DNA of 64,000 nt, taken from contig JAQMWT010000191.1 of NCBI GenBank assembly GCA_029834535.1, forward strand, positions 28,171 through 92,170, written 5' to 3'. Every line of letters begins with the position of its first letter. Position 1 is the stretch's first letter. Shown here in pieces: positions 1-8,931 of the stretch. The DNA is from Chrysophaeum taylorii (Eukaryota; Sar; Pelagophyceae; Pelagomonadales; Pelagomonadaceae). The notes beneath the pieces were generated by a model. It was not told the origin of the DNA. It did not search any database and saw only the letters and a list, made by a program, of their open reading frames with translations. The position numbers were made by a program, and so were the translations under genes.

Positions 1-117
1 TGGCACCCACGGCACCGTCACCCGCGTTCCCCCGCAAATGTGGATGCGGTTGGTGACGTTGCTCGTGTTAGCGAACCCGTGTGCTCTGAAGATGATCAGG
101 AGCAGCACCAGCAGCAT
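1..117 (-). CDS. N-terminus of a secreted protein (partial, runs off the left edge)
   Basis: Reading the minus strand from an ATG at 117 gives 39 codons with no stop before the window edge. The first 16 or so residues are a textbook signal peptide (MLLVLLLIIFRAHGFA). They are followed by two N-glycosylation sequons (Asn-Thr-Ser and Asn-Val-Thr) and a single Cys-Gly-Gly. This suggests a protein entering the ER, secreted or membrane-anchored. The product family cannot be identified from so few residues. The frame is exactly in phase with base 1, so the gene must continue to the left. The lipase gene on the same strand ends 458 bp upstream of this ATG, so that gap must hold the promoter. Confidence 0.55.
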   Translation of the reverse strand, partial: MLLVLLLIIFRAHGFANTSNVTNRIHICGGTRVTVPWVP

Positions 118-574
118 TTTTGCACACCAACCAGCAGTACCCTGAGTGAACGAACTTACGAACGAACGAATGGGGGGGACAATGACAACGGCAATCATCA
201 TGGCTGCCGAATAAGTGACTCCCTACGTCCTTCCTTCCGTCCGTTCGTCCGTCCATATTGGCTGGTGGGCGCTGGCGCCAGGCGCACGGAGCCGCGGCCA
301 GTGCGGAGTGCCCCGTGTTGAGTGAAGTAGGATCACCACTTTAAGAAGCATAAACCGGAGGGAGGAGAGAAGAGAAGAGAAGAGAATAGAAGGGAGTGGG
401 GATGAAAACTACTACTACGACGGCAAGAAGCACCTCCCAAAAACGAGAGCCCGAATAAAGAGAAAGGCCTTTCCGCCGCCGAAAGGACAGGAGGTGCAGA
501 GGGCAGGAAATGAGCAGCGCACAGGACAGAGGCAGGGAAGGAAGATGATGTCAAAGGAAGAAGGTTCCTGGGTC
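118..574. other. Intergenic: lipase 3' flank plus promoter of the secreted-protein gene
   Basis: No supported gene. The stretch contains a GAA/GAGA-rich purine run around 355-395 and mixed low-complexity sequence. It should hold the lipase 3'UTR and the 5' region of the leftward secreted-protein gene. No TATA box or terminator is recognisable. Confidence 0.4.
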
Positions 575-2005
575 CTAAATAAGGTTGCTTTCTGCCTTGT
601 AATGGTCGGAGTAGAAGGAAACACCATTGCGGTTGTCCGTGAGCTTATTTTCTCGGAAGAACAAGTCGAAGGCGTCCGTTATCGTGAGCTTGGGACTTTG
701 CGCGTCATCGCTAGCATCTCCCAAAGCGACTCGGAGCCGGTCGACGTAAGACCACGTGTAGTGCGTCGCGATGCCGGTGGAAAAGAGGGTGGAGACGACC
801 TCGCCTTTTCGGCCGTCGACGTCGGGGTAATCGATACCAAACGAGGGGATAGGGTTTGTTTCTGAAGGTCCGAGGACGACCCTGGAGCCGACGTGCGTGT
901 ACCGTCGCATCCCCGCGACTATCGACAACAAGGGCAGCGTGGGGACGATGTCGTCGTTGCTCACGAACCGGACGTGGCGCAGTTTGCCCCCGGCCTCGGC
1001 TTCCTGATGGAGGCGACGAAAATCGACGTCGCCGACGCGGGACGAGGCGAACGACATCACGGTCACGGGGCTAGACGGAAACCATTCGCGCACCTCGTCG
1101 TCGTAGGCAAGCAAAACTCCACAGATTGTCGCGAGGGCGGCCCCGCGCGAATGCCCTATCACCGACAACGAATACTCGCCCTTGTTTTTGAGGCGTTGCT
1201 CGTCTGCCGTTTCTGGGTTAAATCCGACGAATTCGTCGAAAAGTATCTTCTTGATCTCATCAATCAACGCCATTTCGTCTTTTTTTTCGACCAGAGTGTC
1301 GAGGTAACCTCGGTGGAGTCGCATCTTACGGCCATCGGGCAGTTCGTGCACTTTCATGCGCGTGTCCATGTTGTTGATCCAATCGCCCCGTATCTGACTC
1401 CCGCGGAACAGGATCGTCACACTCTTGCGATCGTTGTCGACAACGACGGCGAAGACGCCGTTGGGGTTGCGGTCCTCGACCTGAATGTACGCGATCTCCG
1501 CGTTTTGATAATTTTCTTCTTCGAAATGGTACAACCACCGCCGTTGCATCCGGGTTTCGGCAGATCCAAGCTCCTGCGCGCCGTTGGCAAGCGCGAACCG
1601 CAGCAGCCGCCCCTGCAAGAACGAATTGAGGTCCTTCAGCGGGAACCCCCGCCCCGGGTTGAAGTTGCTCCTGCTGAAGAACTTTGCCTGCGTCTCGTTT
1701 CGCAGCTCCGCGATATCTTCGGCCGTGAATTCCCCAAAGGGCTTAGAGTTGCGGCCCGGCAAGTAGGTGATGAGGTTCATCAGCACACACCCGCCGAGTG
1801 CGTCAATCGCGGTCGATAGCAGCGTCGCGTCGGAAACCGTAGTTTGGTGTCGTTGGTGTTGTTCAAGGGCCTCGTGTTGAATGTCCATTATCGCGCGTCG
1901 CGCGAGGCGGCGGCCTTTCTGCTTCGGCGCCGCCAGAGACGGTGGGGGCCGGAACCCCGCCGTCGCCGCGACGTATGCGCACGCAACCAACCACACTCGA
2001 CACAT
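575..2005 (-). CDS. Class 3 lipase (alpha/beta hydrolase), signal-peptide bearing, possibly plastid-targeted
   Basis: A 476-residue protein of the lipase class 3 (triacylglycerol/galactolipid acyl hydrolase) family. The nucleophile elbow is GHSRGAA (Ser about 286). An FRG-S..-DW block near 200-209 fits the conserved strand before the lid. A D-D-x-V-P motif (about 351-354) and a Y-T-H (about 371) supply the likely Asp and His of the triad. I start at the ATG at 2005 because it opens a hydrophobic leader (MCRVWLVACAYVAATAG). This is followed by F-R-P-P, resembling the heterokont plastid-entry site after the signal peptide. The frame stays open upstream through a CAA-triplet run, which I read as 5' leader. 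It probably hydrolyses membrane or storage lipid in the plastid or endomembrane system. The family call is strong; the location is an inference. Confidence 0.85.
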   Translation of the reverse strand: MCRVWLVACAYVAATAGFRPPPSLAAPKQKGRRLARRAIMDIQHEALEQHQRHQTTVSDATLLSTAIDALGGCVLMNLITYLPGRNSKPFGEFTAEDIAELRNETQAKFFSRSNFNPGRGFPLKDLNSFLQGRLLRFALANGAQELGSAETRMQRRWLYHFEEENYQNAEIAYIQVEDRNPNGVFAVVVDNDRKSVTILFRGSQIRGDWINNMDTRMKVHELPDGRKMRLHRGYLDTLVEKKDEMALIDEIKKILFDEFVGFNPETADEQRLKNKGEYSLSVIGHSRGAALATICGVLLAYDDEVREWFPSSPVTVMSFASSRVGDVDFRRLHQEAEAGGKLRHVRFVSNDDIVPTLPLLSIVAGMRRYTHVGSRVVLGPSETNPIPSFGIDYPDVDGRKGEVVSTLFSTGIATHYTWSYVDRLRVALGDASDDAQSPKLTITDAFDLFFRENKLTDNRNGVSFYSDHYKAESNLI

Positions 2006-2112
2006 CTGTTGTTGTTGTTGTTGTTGATTTTTGGTTGTTTTGTTGCTTCTTGTTTTTCGACTGCTTTCGAACTGCTGCCTCAGAAAGAGGGTATATCCTA
2101 TTAAAAGCCACC

Positions 2113-2189
2113 AACGGATCCTAAATGCAACTCTTGGTATGTTTGATATACGTAATGGCTCTGTCAAAAAGTTGCATTTAGGATCCGTT
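2113..2189. repeat. Perfect 20-bp inverted repeat with 37-nt loop
   Basis: The arm 2113-2132 (AACGGATCCTAAATGCAACT) is the exact reverse complement of 2170-2189. It lies about 110 bp upstream of the chosen lipase start, inside the shared 5' region of two divergent genes. It could be a small foldback/MITE-type remnant, a cruciform, or a hairpin in the lipase leader. No transposase or target duplication is seen. Confidence 0.8.
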
Positions 2190-2818
2190 CGAGTCTGTAG
2201 CACTTCTGCACATAATTATTAAGACGTGCACTTTGGTTGAAGTGGTGGGGAAGCGACATTTGTCGTCGTCGTCGCTTGCGTGGTGGCCAACCACTACAGC
2301 ATGTGCGGAGGCCGTCATGCTCGCAGTGGTCCTCACCCCCCGCTGGTCGGCGACCGGGCGACTTCGTGACGAGGGTGGTAAGGGTTTTTTTTCGAAGGTC
2401 GATTCCTAATGGGAGGGGTCTGTGCGAGCGAAGGGGGGCGCGTTGCGTTGAGGGGTTCTGGTGGATTGCGTGAAGAAGGGGTTTTAGTTACAAATCGACT
2501 GCTTCAAGGGGGGGGGCACGGATGCTGAGGGGCCCTGGTGGATTGCGTGAAGACGTGAAGGACGCCGGAAAGGCGAAGGTATACCGTTCAGGGGCTCTGG
2601 GAAGACTTGAGGGACGCCTTAAAGATGGGGCCTAGTCGGGGCCATCGCCGGGGTGACGAGGGTTTTTCAAGAGTCGACTCGAGTTTCTAGCGAGGAGTGT
2701 AATAATAAGCCGCCGCCGCCGCCGCAGGAGGATCGAAACAGCTGTGTCGGAAAAAACCAAAAGAGGCGTTATTTCGACGTGCGGCGGGTAAGGGATAAAG
2801 TTGGCAGACGTCACGAAG
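2190..2818. other. Intergenic region between divergent lipase and plastid-protein genes
   Basis: No convincing gene. It contains short direct repeats of the type ggccctggtggattgcgtgaag (about 2455-2475 and 2530-2552) with related ggggctctgg blocks near 2590. A CGC/GCC triplet run sits at 2711-2726. The start at 2819 follows GGGATAAAG. This is presumably a bidirectional promoter. Confidence 0.4.
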
Positions 2819-3781
2819 ATGGCGAAGGCTTTTGTTCTGGGGGCGGCGGTGGTGATTAGCCGGAGCGCGTGGGGCTTTGTCGGGCCGGGCAGCGAGCGAG
2901 GGCCGTGGCGGCCGCGGAGCCAGATGCTCGACACGGACGCTCTGATCGAAGAGCTCGCCGCCACGGCTCCGTTTAATCTACCAGCAAAAGTGAGCCAAGA
3001 AGCCGTGATGAGGACTGTCGGGCGGCCGCAGTTCTTCCTGCGCATCGCCGAGCTGTGCGACGAGGCTGACGGTGCGACGCGGGAGAGGTACAAAGCCCTC
3101 GCTGACAACCTCAGCAACACGCTGAGCGCCGTGGTCGAGCGGACGGAATCGAAGCTCGAGGACGCGTCGCAGCGCCTCGCCGGTATGGTCGCTGCCGCGA
3201 GCGAGGAAGACGGCGAGTTTCTGATGCCTTTGAGCCCCGACAAGCGCCAAGCCCTCAAAGAGGCGGTAGAGGCGGCGGAGGTCGACGAGCCGGTTCTCTC
3301 GACGCTGAGCGCCGTCGCGAAGAAAGCCGAAACAGATGGCATGGACGGCGTTGTGGCTATTTTGCGCAAGGTCTTGCAGTTGTACGCGGCCAAAGCCCTC
3401 GCCTTTGACCCCACGGCCGTCCAGGACTCGTTTTTCTTCAGCACCCAACGGGACCAACCTCCCCGGGACGCGCCCGAGATCCACCCCGACTACGTCGGCG
3501 CGATCGACACTTACAATCAACTCCTAGAGGCCGACGCCGACGACTGGGACGCGATTCTCCAGCGTCAAGACGATTCTCTCAAGAAGTCGTCGCTCCTCGC
3601 TATCGTCCAGGCCCAGATCGAAAGGGTCGTCCTGCTCGAGGAAAACGGGAGCTTTGCCCAGCGCGTACAGGCTGAATTTCTGCGGGAGCTCGTGACGCGC
3701 GTCGAGGCTAACATGCCCTCCGATGACGATGAGGAGGGGGCCCCGGCGGATATTGTCTCGGCGATACTCAATGATCCCTAG
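2819..3781 (+). CDS. Putative plastid-targeted alpha-helical protein of unknown function
   Basis: A 320-residue protein starting at the ATG at 2819. The N-terminus is a signal peptide (MAKAFVLGAAVVISRSAWG) followed by F-V-G-P. This matches the heterokont pattern in which Phe follows signal-peptide cleavage and opens the plastid transit region. The mature part is almost all helix, acidic, with amphipathic stretches (AELCDEADGATRERYKALAD and beyond) and an Asp/Glu-rich tail. No membrane segment and no catalytic motif are visible. It may be one of the conserved plastid housekeeping proteins, but I do not recognise the family. It is transcribed away from the lipase. Confidence 0.75.
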   Translation: MAKAFVLGAAVVISRSAWGFVGPGSERGPWRPRSQMLDTDALIEELAATAPFNLPAKVSQEAVMRTVGRPQFFLRIAELCDEADGATRERYKALADNLSNTLSAVVERTESKLEDASQRLAGMVAAASEEDGEFLMPLSPDKRQALKEAVEAAEVDEPVLSTLSAVAKKAETDGMDGVVAILRKVLQLYAAKALAFDPTAVQDSFFFSTQRDQPPRDAPEIHPDYVGAIDTYNQLLEADADDWDAILQRQDDSLKKSSLLAIVQAQIERVVLLEENGSFAQRVQAEFLRELVTRVEANMPSDDDEEGAPADIVSAILNDP

Positions 3782-3925
3782 TCCGATCACCACCAATATT
3801 GTGTATCTTCTTCGTAGAATTTATTCTCTCTTGGACGCGGGAGCAGAGAAAAAAGGTATGTGTTATAACGAGAAATCCCCCTTCTCACCTTCTGCTGCGT
3901 CGCTCCCATGCTCTGGCTCCGATGC

Positions 3926-5971
3926 CTCGGGAGAGGTCTGAAGTTCGTTAGTTCACCTTCTGCTGCTCTCTGGATCGACTGACCGCCGCCGCGTGACTTT
4001 GTTCGGTATCAAGAAGATCCTGGGAAATTTGGCGCGCGCCCTCGGCTCTGGTTCAATGCCGCGTTCGAAGCAGGGAGGGCGATCGGTGCTACTACGCTCT
4101 AAATCCCGTTTGCTGTAGCAACACCGCGAAAAGCGGCCGAGTGGCGGTGCTGCAAGGTTGGCACTAAAGCTTCATTTCGGCACGATCTTTGGGAGTGTTC
4201 TGTGGCTCTCTGTCCGTGTGGACCGAATAGGCCTCCCCGACCTATTGAGCGGCATATAAGTTTAAACGACCGGTGATGGATTCGCAGTTGGCAAAATCAT
4301 CTCGTTGGTCGCGGAGTTTCCATTTGCACGTCGAAGAAGTATATTATCAAGTGTGAGCTCGCGGAGGATGTGGACGCGACGATAGGAGCAAAATCTCGGC
4401 GTCGAAAAGCACTTGCTACCCACTCTCTTTTCATGACGAAAGCAATTATTGCCTTGCGCACACTACACCGCCAACATATATAATAATCCAGACGGCTCAC
4501 GCACGAACCTAAAAACCCTGCTCGGGCCGCGGTTGGCTCTGCTCGCGCACTCAAAGTCGCCGACACTTTCGTGCATCTGCATTTGGCACTTCAACTTCTG
4601 CGTGTCGTCTGCGGCTCTGTCTCAACCAAGTTTGCCGCTGCGAGTCGTGTGTGTGCGAAACCGTCGTCTGCGCGCGAGTGTTATCTCTAAGCGTTCCGTC
4701 GCACAAAACTACCCGCCATACGGAGACAGCGGTCGCTACGAGTTTTCAAGAATGTGGTGGACAGTACTAACAAGTACTGTCGGGCATCTTGGATAATTTT
4801 CAACGCATCTTTCAGTCCTTCGGGAATCTGCCGACCATCGACTCAACAGGCATTACGCCCGCGTCTGCTGGTCGCCGGGTCGTCTGCTTTACGGCGCGAC
4901 AGACAAGAGCAGGCGCAGGCGGAATCTGAGGGTCGTGCACATACGTCGTCTGTAGGTTCCTTTGGTCCGCTCGCGCGTCGTAAAGGTCGCCGACGCGGCC
5001 TTTAGGTGTGTTGAGCTCTTCAGGAGGTTAATAAGCTTTTCTGGACGGTCTTGCTCGCGGAATCTGCCCACTGACGCGAGGTGATTTCGATTTTGAAAGC
5101 CCGCTGCTACATCATGGTACGCTTCGCGACTCGCTTCTCGCCAAGAAGTGTCATCGCGTCCCGCCCTAGTCATCAACGGGGCTTAATAGGGCCGCCGCCT
5201 ACACGCAGAGGCTGTAGATCCTTCGAGAGCGACGTCTGTCTCTGCTCGCGGCACCACTCAATGCCGCCGCCGGTGTCGATGTTGCGCGCAGCGCTTAGCG
5301 CCAAGGTTACGACAATTTTTGGTGCAGCGCGAGGCGATTCGTGCGGCCCAGCTCGAGACCAACGTCATGGTCTTGTACGCATTATTCCACTCACACATTT
5401 TCCCGCGTCCTCTCGCGTCGAGCAGTCGGCTATGAAATTGCCTTCCAAATTTAGCAGTCGCTCATGACAAACACCTGTGATAACTCAAACTCGAGGCCGA
5501 TTATCTGGGGCTCCGTTCCCCAAAATGCATGGGCCCGCGCGAGGATTCAGCACAATACGATGTTCTTCCTCCCCGACGCGAAAACGGGGTGCTCGACCGA
5601 GCCGGGATCGGACGCGAGCTCGAAGACTTATTTCTTCAGTGGTGTGTCCCTAGGCATCCTCGATGGCAGCGACCAGATTTTGTTCGTCCGACTGGATATC
5701 AAGCAGGATGCCCGCACGCCGACAGCGAAAGACATAATAACACGGTGCTCCGTCGAGACTTCATCACAGAGCGATGATTTGAGTGCCGTCGTGACACCGG
5801 TAACCCACACGACGAGTGCGTGTGCCACCAAATACGCCGACGAGAACCTGACATTGCTGCAACCGGCTGCACCGTCCTGTTTTGTCAGCGGCTCGATCGA
5901 TCGAACCCAAGTTTTTGGCGCCGCCAAGCATCCTCCATTCACTAACTAACTAACTTCAGACCTCTCCCGAG
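3926..5971. repeat. 2-kb segment bounded by 20-bp inverted repeats
   Basis: 3926-3945 and 5952-5971 are perfect 20-bp inverted copies (ctcgggagaggtctgaagtt on the left, its complement on the right). Similarity continues on both sides: GTTAGTT inward, and GCTCCCATGCTC outward after a 12-bp interruption. This could be a non-autonomous DNA transposon or a recombination product. The interior has no transposase and is rich in CGTC/GCCG runs. No target-site duplication can be assigned. Confidence 0.5.
5464..5949 (+). CDS. Hypothetical protein within the inverted-repeat segment
   Basis: An uninterrupted ATG-initiated frame of 161 codons. The composition is fairly protein-like (segments such as IIWGSVPQNAWARARIQHN and SSKTYFFSGVSLGILDGSDQ), with no low complexity. 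No domain, signal peptide or membrane segment is recognised, and codon use is less GC-biased than in neighbouring genes. It ends two bases before the right inverted repeat. It could be cargo of a mobile segment or a chance frame. Confidence 0.25.
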   Translation: MTNTCDNSNSRPIIWGSVPQNAWARARIQHNTMFFLPDAKTGCSTEPGSDASSKTYFFSGVSLGILDGSDQILFVRLDIKQDARTPTAKDIITRCSVETSSQSDDLSAVVTPVTHTTSACATKYADENLTLLQPAAPSCFVSGSIDRTQVFGAAKHPPFTN

Positions 5972-6016
5972 CATGGGAGCCAGGCCGGACCGACAGGAGC
6001 CAGTCCGGAATCACGG
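5968..6016 (+). repeat. 49-bp repeat also present next to the gypsy LTR
   Basis: The segment beginning CGAGCATGGGAGCCAGGC and ending GGAATCAC recurs at 24564-24612 with only a few substitutions. The second copy directly abuts the right LTR of the Ty3/gypsy element. The two copies diverge completely after GGAATCAC. Nothing in it resembles a tRNA or a coding motif. It looks like the edge of a dispersed repeat family. Confidence 0.6.
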
Positions 6017-6342
6017 GCCTGTAGACGAGGGGCGCCGAAAGGTGGGTCGGCGGAGAGTGATCATCAAGCTTGTCGCCATGCGACGAGGAGACCGCGATGT
6101 GACTGACAACCAACTCGTCGATAACCTTCCGTCTGCGCCCCGCGACCATCCCCCGTCCCACTGCGAACGTTCCGGCTGCCAACCGGCCCGCCCGGATCCT
6201 CCATTGTCGGCCAACAACCGTAACCCCTGTTTTCGGACAAAACTTCCCGTTGCGCGACAACGACAAACCGTTGTTTTTTTTGTGAACAACAACGTCATAC
6301 GATTTGTGTGGTGAGAATCCACCAATCATCATCGACCAATCA

Positions 6343-8871
6343 ATGGGGACGACGACGACGACGACGACGACGACGAAGAAGACCTTGGGGACGCTGTTGG
6401 TACGCGGCGCGACGTGCGGGGTGCTGGTGTATCTCGGGGCGGTGGGTCACCGGTGGTTCTCCGAGTCGTCGTACGTGAGCGAACCGAATTTTGGAAAATG
6501 GAAAACATGTTCTGGATACACGAAGAAGGAGTTTGTCGGGGTAGCGATGATGAGCTTCGGGTGGCCGTTCGCGTGGGCGATGGGGGTGAGCTTTTCGATC
6601 GGTGTGAGCAAGGTGGATGTGTCCGAAGCGGGAAAAGCGGTGGTCTTCGCGGGGCTCGTGGCGCTGTGCGTCGCGGCAGCGGTCAGGAGCTTCGCGGACG
6701 GGCGGGACGTGCTGCGGTGCGGCGTCGTCGCGTGCTACAAGGTGAACGGAACTCACGCGAAACCTGCGTACAAGGTGGTCGTGGGCATGATCGCCTTCTT
6801 CGCGTCCGTCGCGGCGACCGTCTTGGAGCTCCGGCTCCTGGCGGGGTGCGCGGGGAGGGTCCTTTTTTACCGCGACGAACGATCGTCGCGGGACGCGCCA
6901 CTCGCGCGACCGTTGCTGCGTTGCCGCGACGACGAAGAAGAAGGAAGCTCGAACTCGTCTTCCGTGGTTGCTGCTGCTGAAGTCGTCGACAAAAGAAAGA
7001 ATACGCCGCGGCGCGTCTTGGCGGGCAGCTTTGGGCTTATCGCGACGCTCGTCTGCCTCTTGTTCTTATCCGCGACGCTCCCGAACAGCTTCACCGAATT
7101 CAATAGTGCCGGCATCAAGTCGTGGGCCGCCACCCACCGCCAAACTGGGGACATGCCGGAGGGCGAGGGGAAGGACCGCGCGCTTCTCCGGACGTTGTAT
7201 TTGCGCGTCAACAACGAGTTAGTCTTGAAGTTTTTTCCCGACGTTTGCATATTCTACGGCTTTCTCGCGGCTCTCGCGCTCCTGGGAACGGCCGCGCGTC
7301 TGTTTCCCGAGTTTGGACGCGCCCTGAACTACCGCTTCCCGATCCCGGGCCCCTTCGAAATCAAGCTGACCTTCCCTCCAGCGACGGCAGCGTCGTCGCG
7401 AGCGTTCTGCCTCGCCGTGGGCAGGCCGCGGCGGGGCGACGTCAAGGCACTCCCCTCCAGGGAAATGACGATATTTTCCGTTGGTGGGGGGGTCTCGAGT
7501 CTCGGCGCTACCGTCGTGCTGGAGCTGTGGGCGGTCATGATGGCCCTCGAAGCCCGGTACTGGTTCATCGACCATCGATACGACCATTCGAATGGTCAGA
7601 CGAACGCCGAGATCCGCGCTCGAGGCTTCGGCCAGCTCGCCAACGCGTGTCTCGGGCTCTTGCTGTTGCCAGTCTCGAAGCACTCGGCGCTCACCCAAGT
7701 GTTTGGAATCGCCTGGGAGCAAGCGCTCTGGGCGCACGTGTGGCTCGGATACGCAACGCTCGTTCTCTTCGTCGCTCACGCGGTCTCGTGGTGGACCGTC
7801 TACCATCAACAGCATATCTTTCCCAACGACGTCCTCGAGGTCCCGGGGTACTTCCCGTTGAACGGCTTCCCAAAGAGCCGCGGGCGGTGCTCGGACAACT
7901 GGACGATCCCCCTCGCGACGATCGCGGTGTTTGTCGCGCTCTTCGCGATGGGCGTTCTCGCTCATTTTCAAGTCCGTCGCGCCCGCTTCGAGGTCTTCTA
8001 CTACGCCCATCACTGGTTTCTCGCGATCTACGCTGCCGCTCTCTGGCACGCCGCGAGCTGCTGGTACTTTGTTCTCGGTGGCCTCACCCACTACGTCTTC
8101 GACCACGCCTTCCGCACGCGCAACGCCGCCGCTCGCTGGCGAGTGGCGTCGTGCGAACCCGGTCCGGCAAACACGACGCACCTCGAACTCTCTTCCGGCG
8201 AAGGCGCCGTCTTTCCGTACGAGGCTGGCCAGTACGCGTTCCTCTGCATCCACGAGATTTCCCCGCTTCAGTGGCACCCGTTCACCCTCAGCGCCGCGCC
8301 TTCAGACGCCCGCAGACTCGACCGCCTCGCGTTCGACGTCAAGGCCGTCGGAAACTTCACCAAAACGCTCCGGGAACTTGCGTCCACCGACCTCACCGTA
8401 GCCGTCGACGGCCCGCACGGCGCGCCCCCCGACCTCTCGCGCCACGACGCCATCCTCCTCGTCGCCGGCGGCATTGGGATCACGCCAGTCCACAGCATCT
8501 TCCGCGAGCTCCGGATCCGGGGCTGCTCGAGCGCCGTCACCCTGGTCTGGATCCTCCGCACCGTCGAGCCCCTCGCCCTCTTCCAGACCTCCTTCGTGCG
8601 CCTCCCGCCGAACTTCACCGTCCGCCTCTTCGTCACCGCGGACGACCCGCCCGCCCTCTCCAACGCCGCCGCCACCACCACCATCACCCTTGAGACGGGC
8701 CGTCGCCCCGACGTCGGCGACCTCGTCGACGCATTCGCCCAAGACTCCAAGACCCACCTCCGCGCGGCTCCCGCCGTCTTCGTCTGCGGCCCCAAGTCCA
8801 TGGTGTCCGCCGCGAGCGACGCGGCCATCTCGAACAACCTCCACTTCCACGCCGAGATCTTCGAGTTCTAA
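6343..8871 (+). CDS. NADPH oxidase / ferric reductase family transmembrane oxidoreductase
   Basis: An 842-residue membrane flavocytochrome. The core has the bis-haem pattern His-x13-His (about 465/479, HVWLGYATLVLFVAH) and a second His-x12-His pair in YYAHHWFLAIYAAALWHA. The FAD site is H-P-F-T-L-S (about 645-650), the nicotinamide loop is G-G-I-G-I-T-P (about 709), and the C-terminus has C-G-P-K-S-M (about 814). It should move electrons from cytosolic NADPH across a membrane to oxygen or ferric iron. About five hydrophobic segments precede the haem core, making the N-terminus longer than in a minimal FRE or NOX. No EF-hands are seen. I start at the second ATG (6343), opening MGTTTTTTTTTKK; an in-frame ATG at 6304 would add 13 residues. 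Superoxide production versus metal reduction cannot be decided. Confidence 0.85.
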   Translation: MGTTTTTTTTTKKTLGTLLVRGATCGVLVYLGAVGHRWFSESSYVSEPNFGKWKTCSGYTKKEFVGVAMMSFGWPFAWAMGVSFSIGVSKVDVSEAGKAVVFAGLVALCVAAAVRSFADGRDVLRCGVVACYKVNGTHAKPAYKVVVGMIAFFASVAATVLELRLLAGCAGRVLFYRDERSSRDAPLARPLLRCRDDEEEGSSNSSSVVAAAEVVDKRKNTPRRVLAGSFGLIATLVCLLFLSATLPNSFTEFNSAGIKSWAATHRQTGDMPEGEGKDRALLRTLYLRVNNELVLKFFPDVCIFYGFLAALALLGTAARLFPEFGRALNYRFPIPGPFEIKLTFPPATAASSRAFCLAVGRPRRGDVKALPSREMTIFSVGGGVSSLGATVVLELWAVMMALEARYWFIDHRYDHSNGQTNAEIRARGFGQLANACLGLLLLPVSKHSALTQVFGIAWEQALWAHVWLGYATLVLFVAHAVSWWTVYHQQHIFPNDVLEVPGYFPLNGFPKSRGRCSDNWTIPLATIAVFVALFAMGVLAHFQVRRARFEVFYYAHHWFLAIYAAALWHAASCWYFVLGGLTHYVFDHAFRTRNAAARWRVASCEPGPANTTHLELSSGEGAVFPYEAGQYAFLCIHEISPLQWHPFTLSAAPSDARRLDRLAFDVKAVGNFTKTLRELASTDLTVAVDGPHGAPPDLSRHDAILLVAGGIGITPVHSIFRELRIRGCSSAVTLVWILRTVEPLALFQTSFVRLPPNFTVRLFVTADDPPALSNAAATTTITLETGRRPDVGDLVDAFAQDSKTHLRAAPAVFVCGPKSMVSAASDAAISNNLHFHAEIFEF

Positions 8872-8931
8872 TAATAATAAGTCTTAAAAAGAAGGTATGT
8901 ATCCCCTAAATTTTTTTTATGCCACAGCGAG

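Noticed and set aside
893-1819. Forward frame of 308 codons
   Set aside because: Antisense to the lipase; composition and lack of motifs mark it as a shadow.
7122-8693. Long forward frame of 523 codons
   Set aside because: It lies in the +2 frame of the NOX/ferric-reductase gene, is Arg/Pro-rich and has no motif; a GC-driven shadow.
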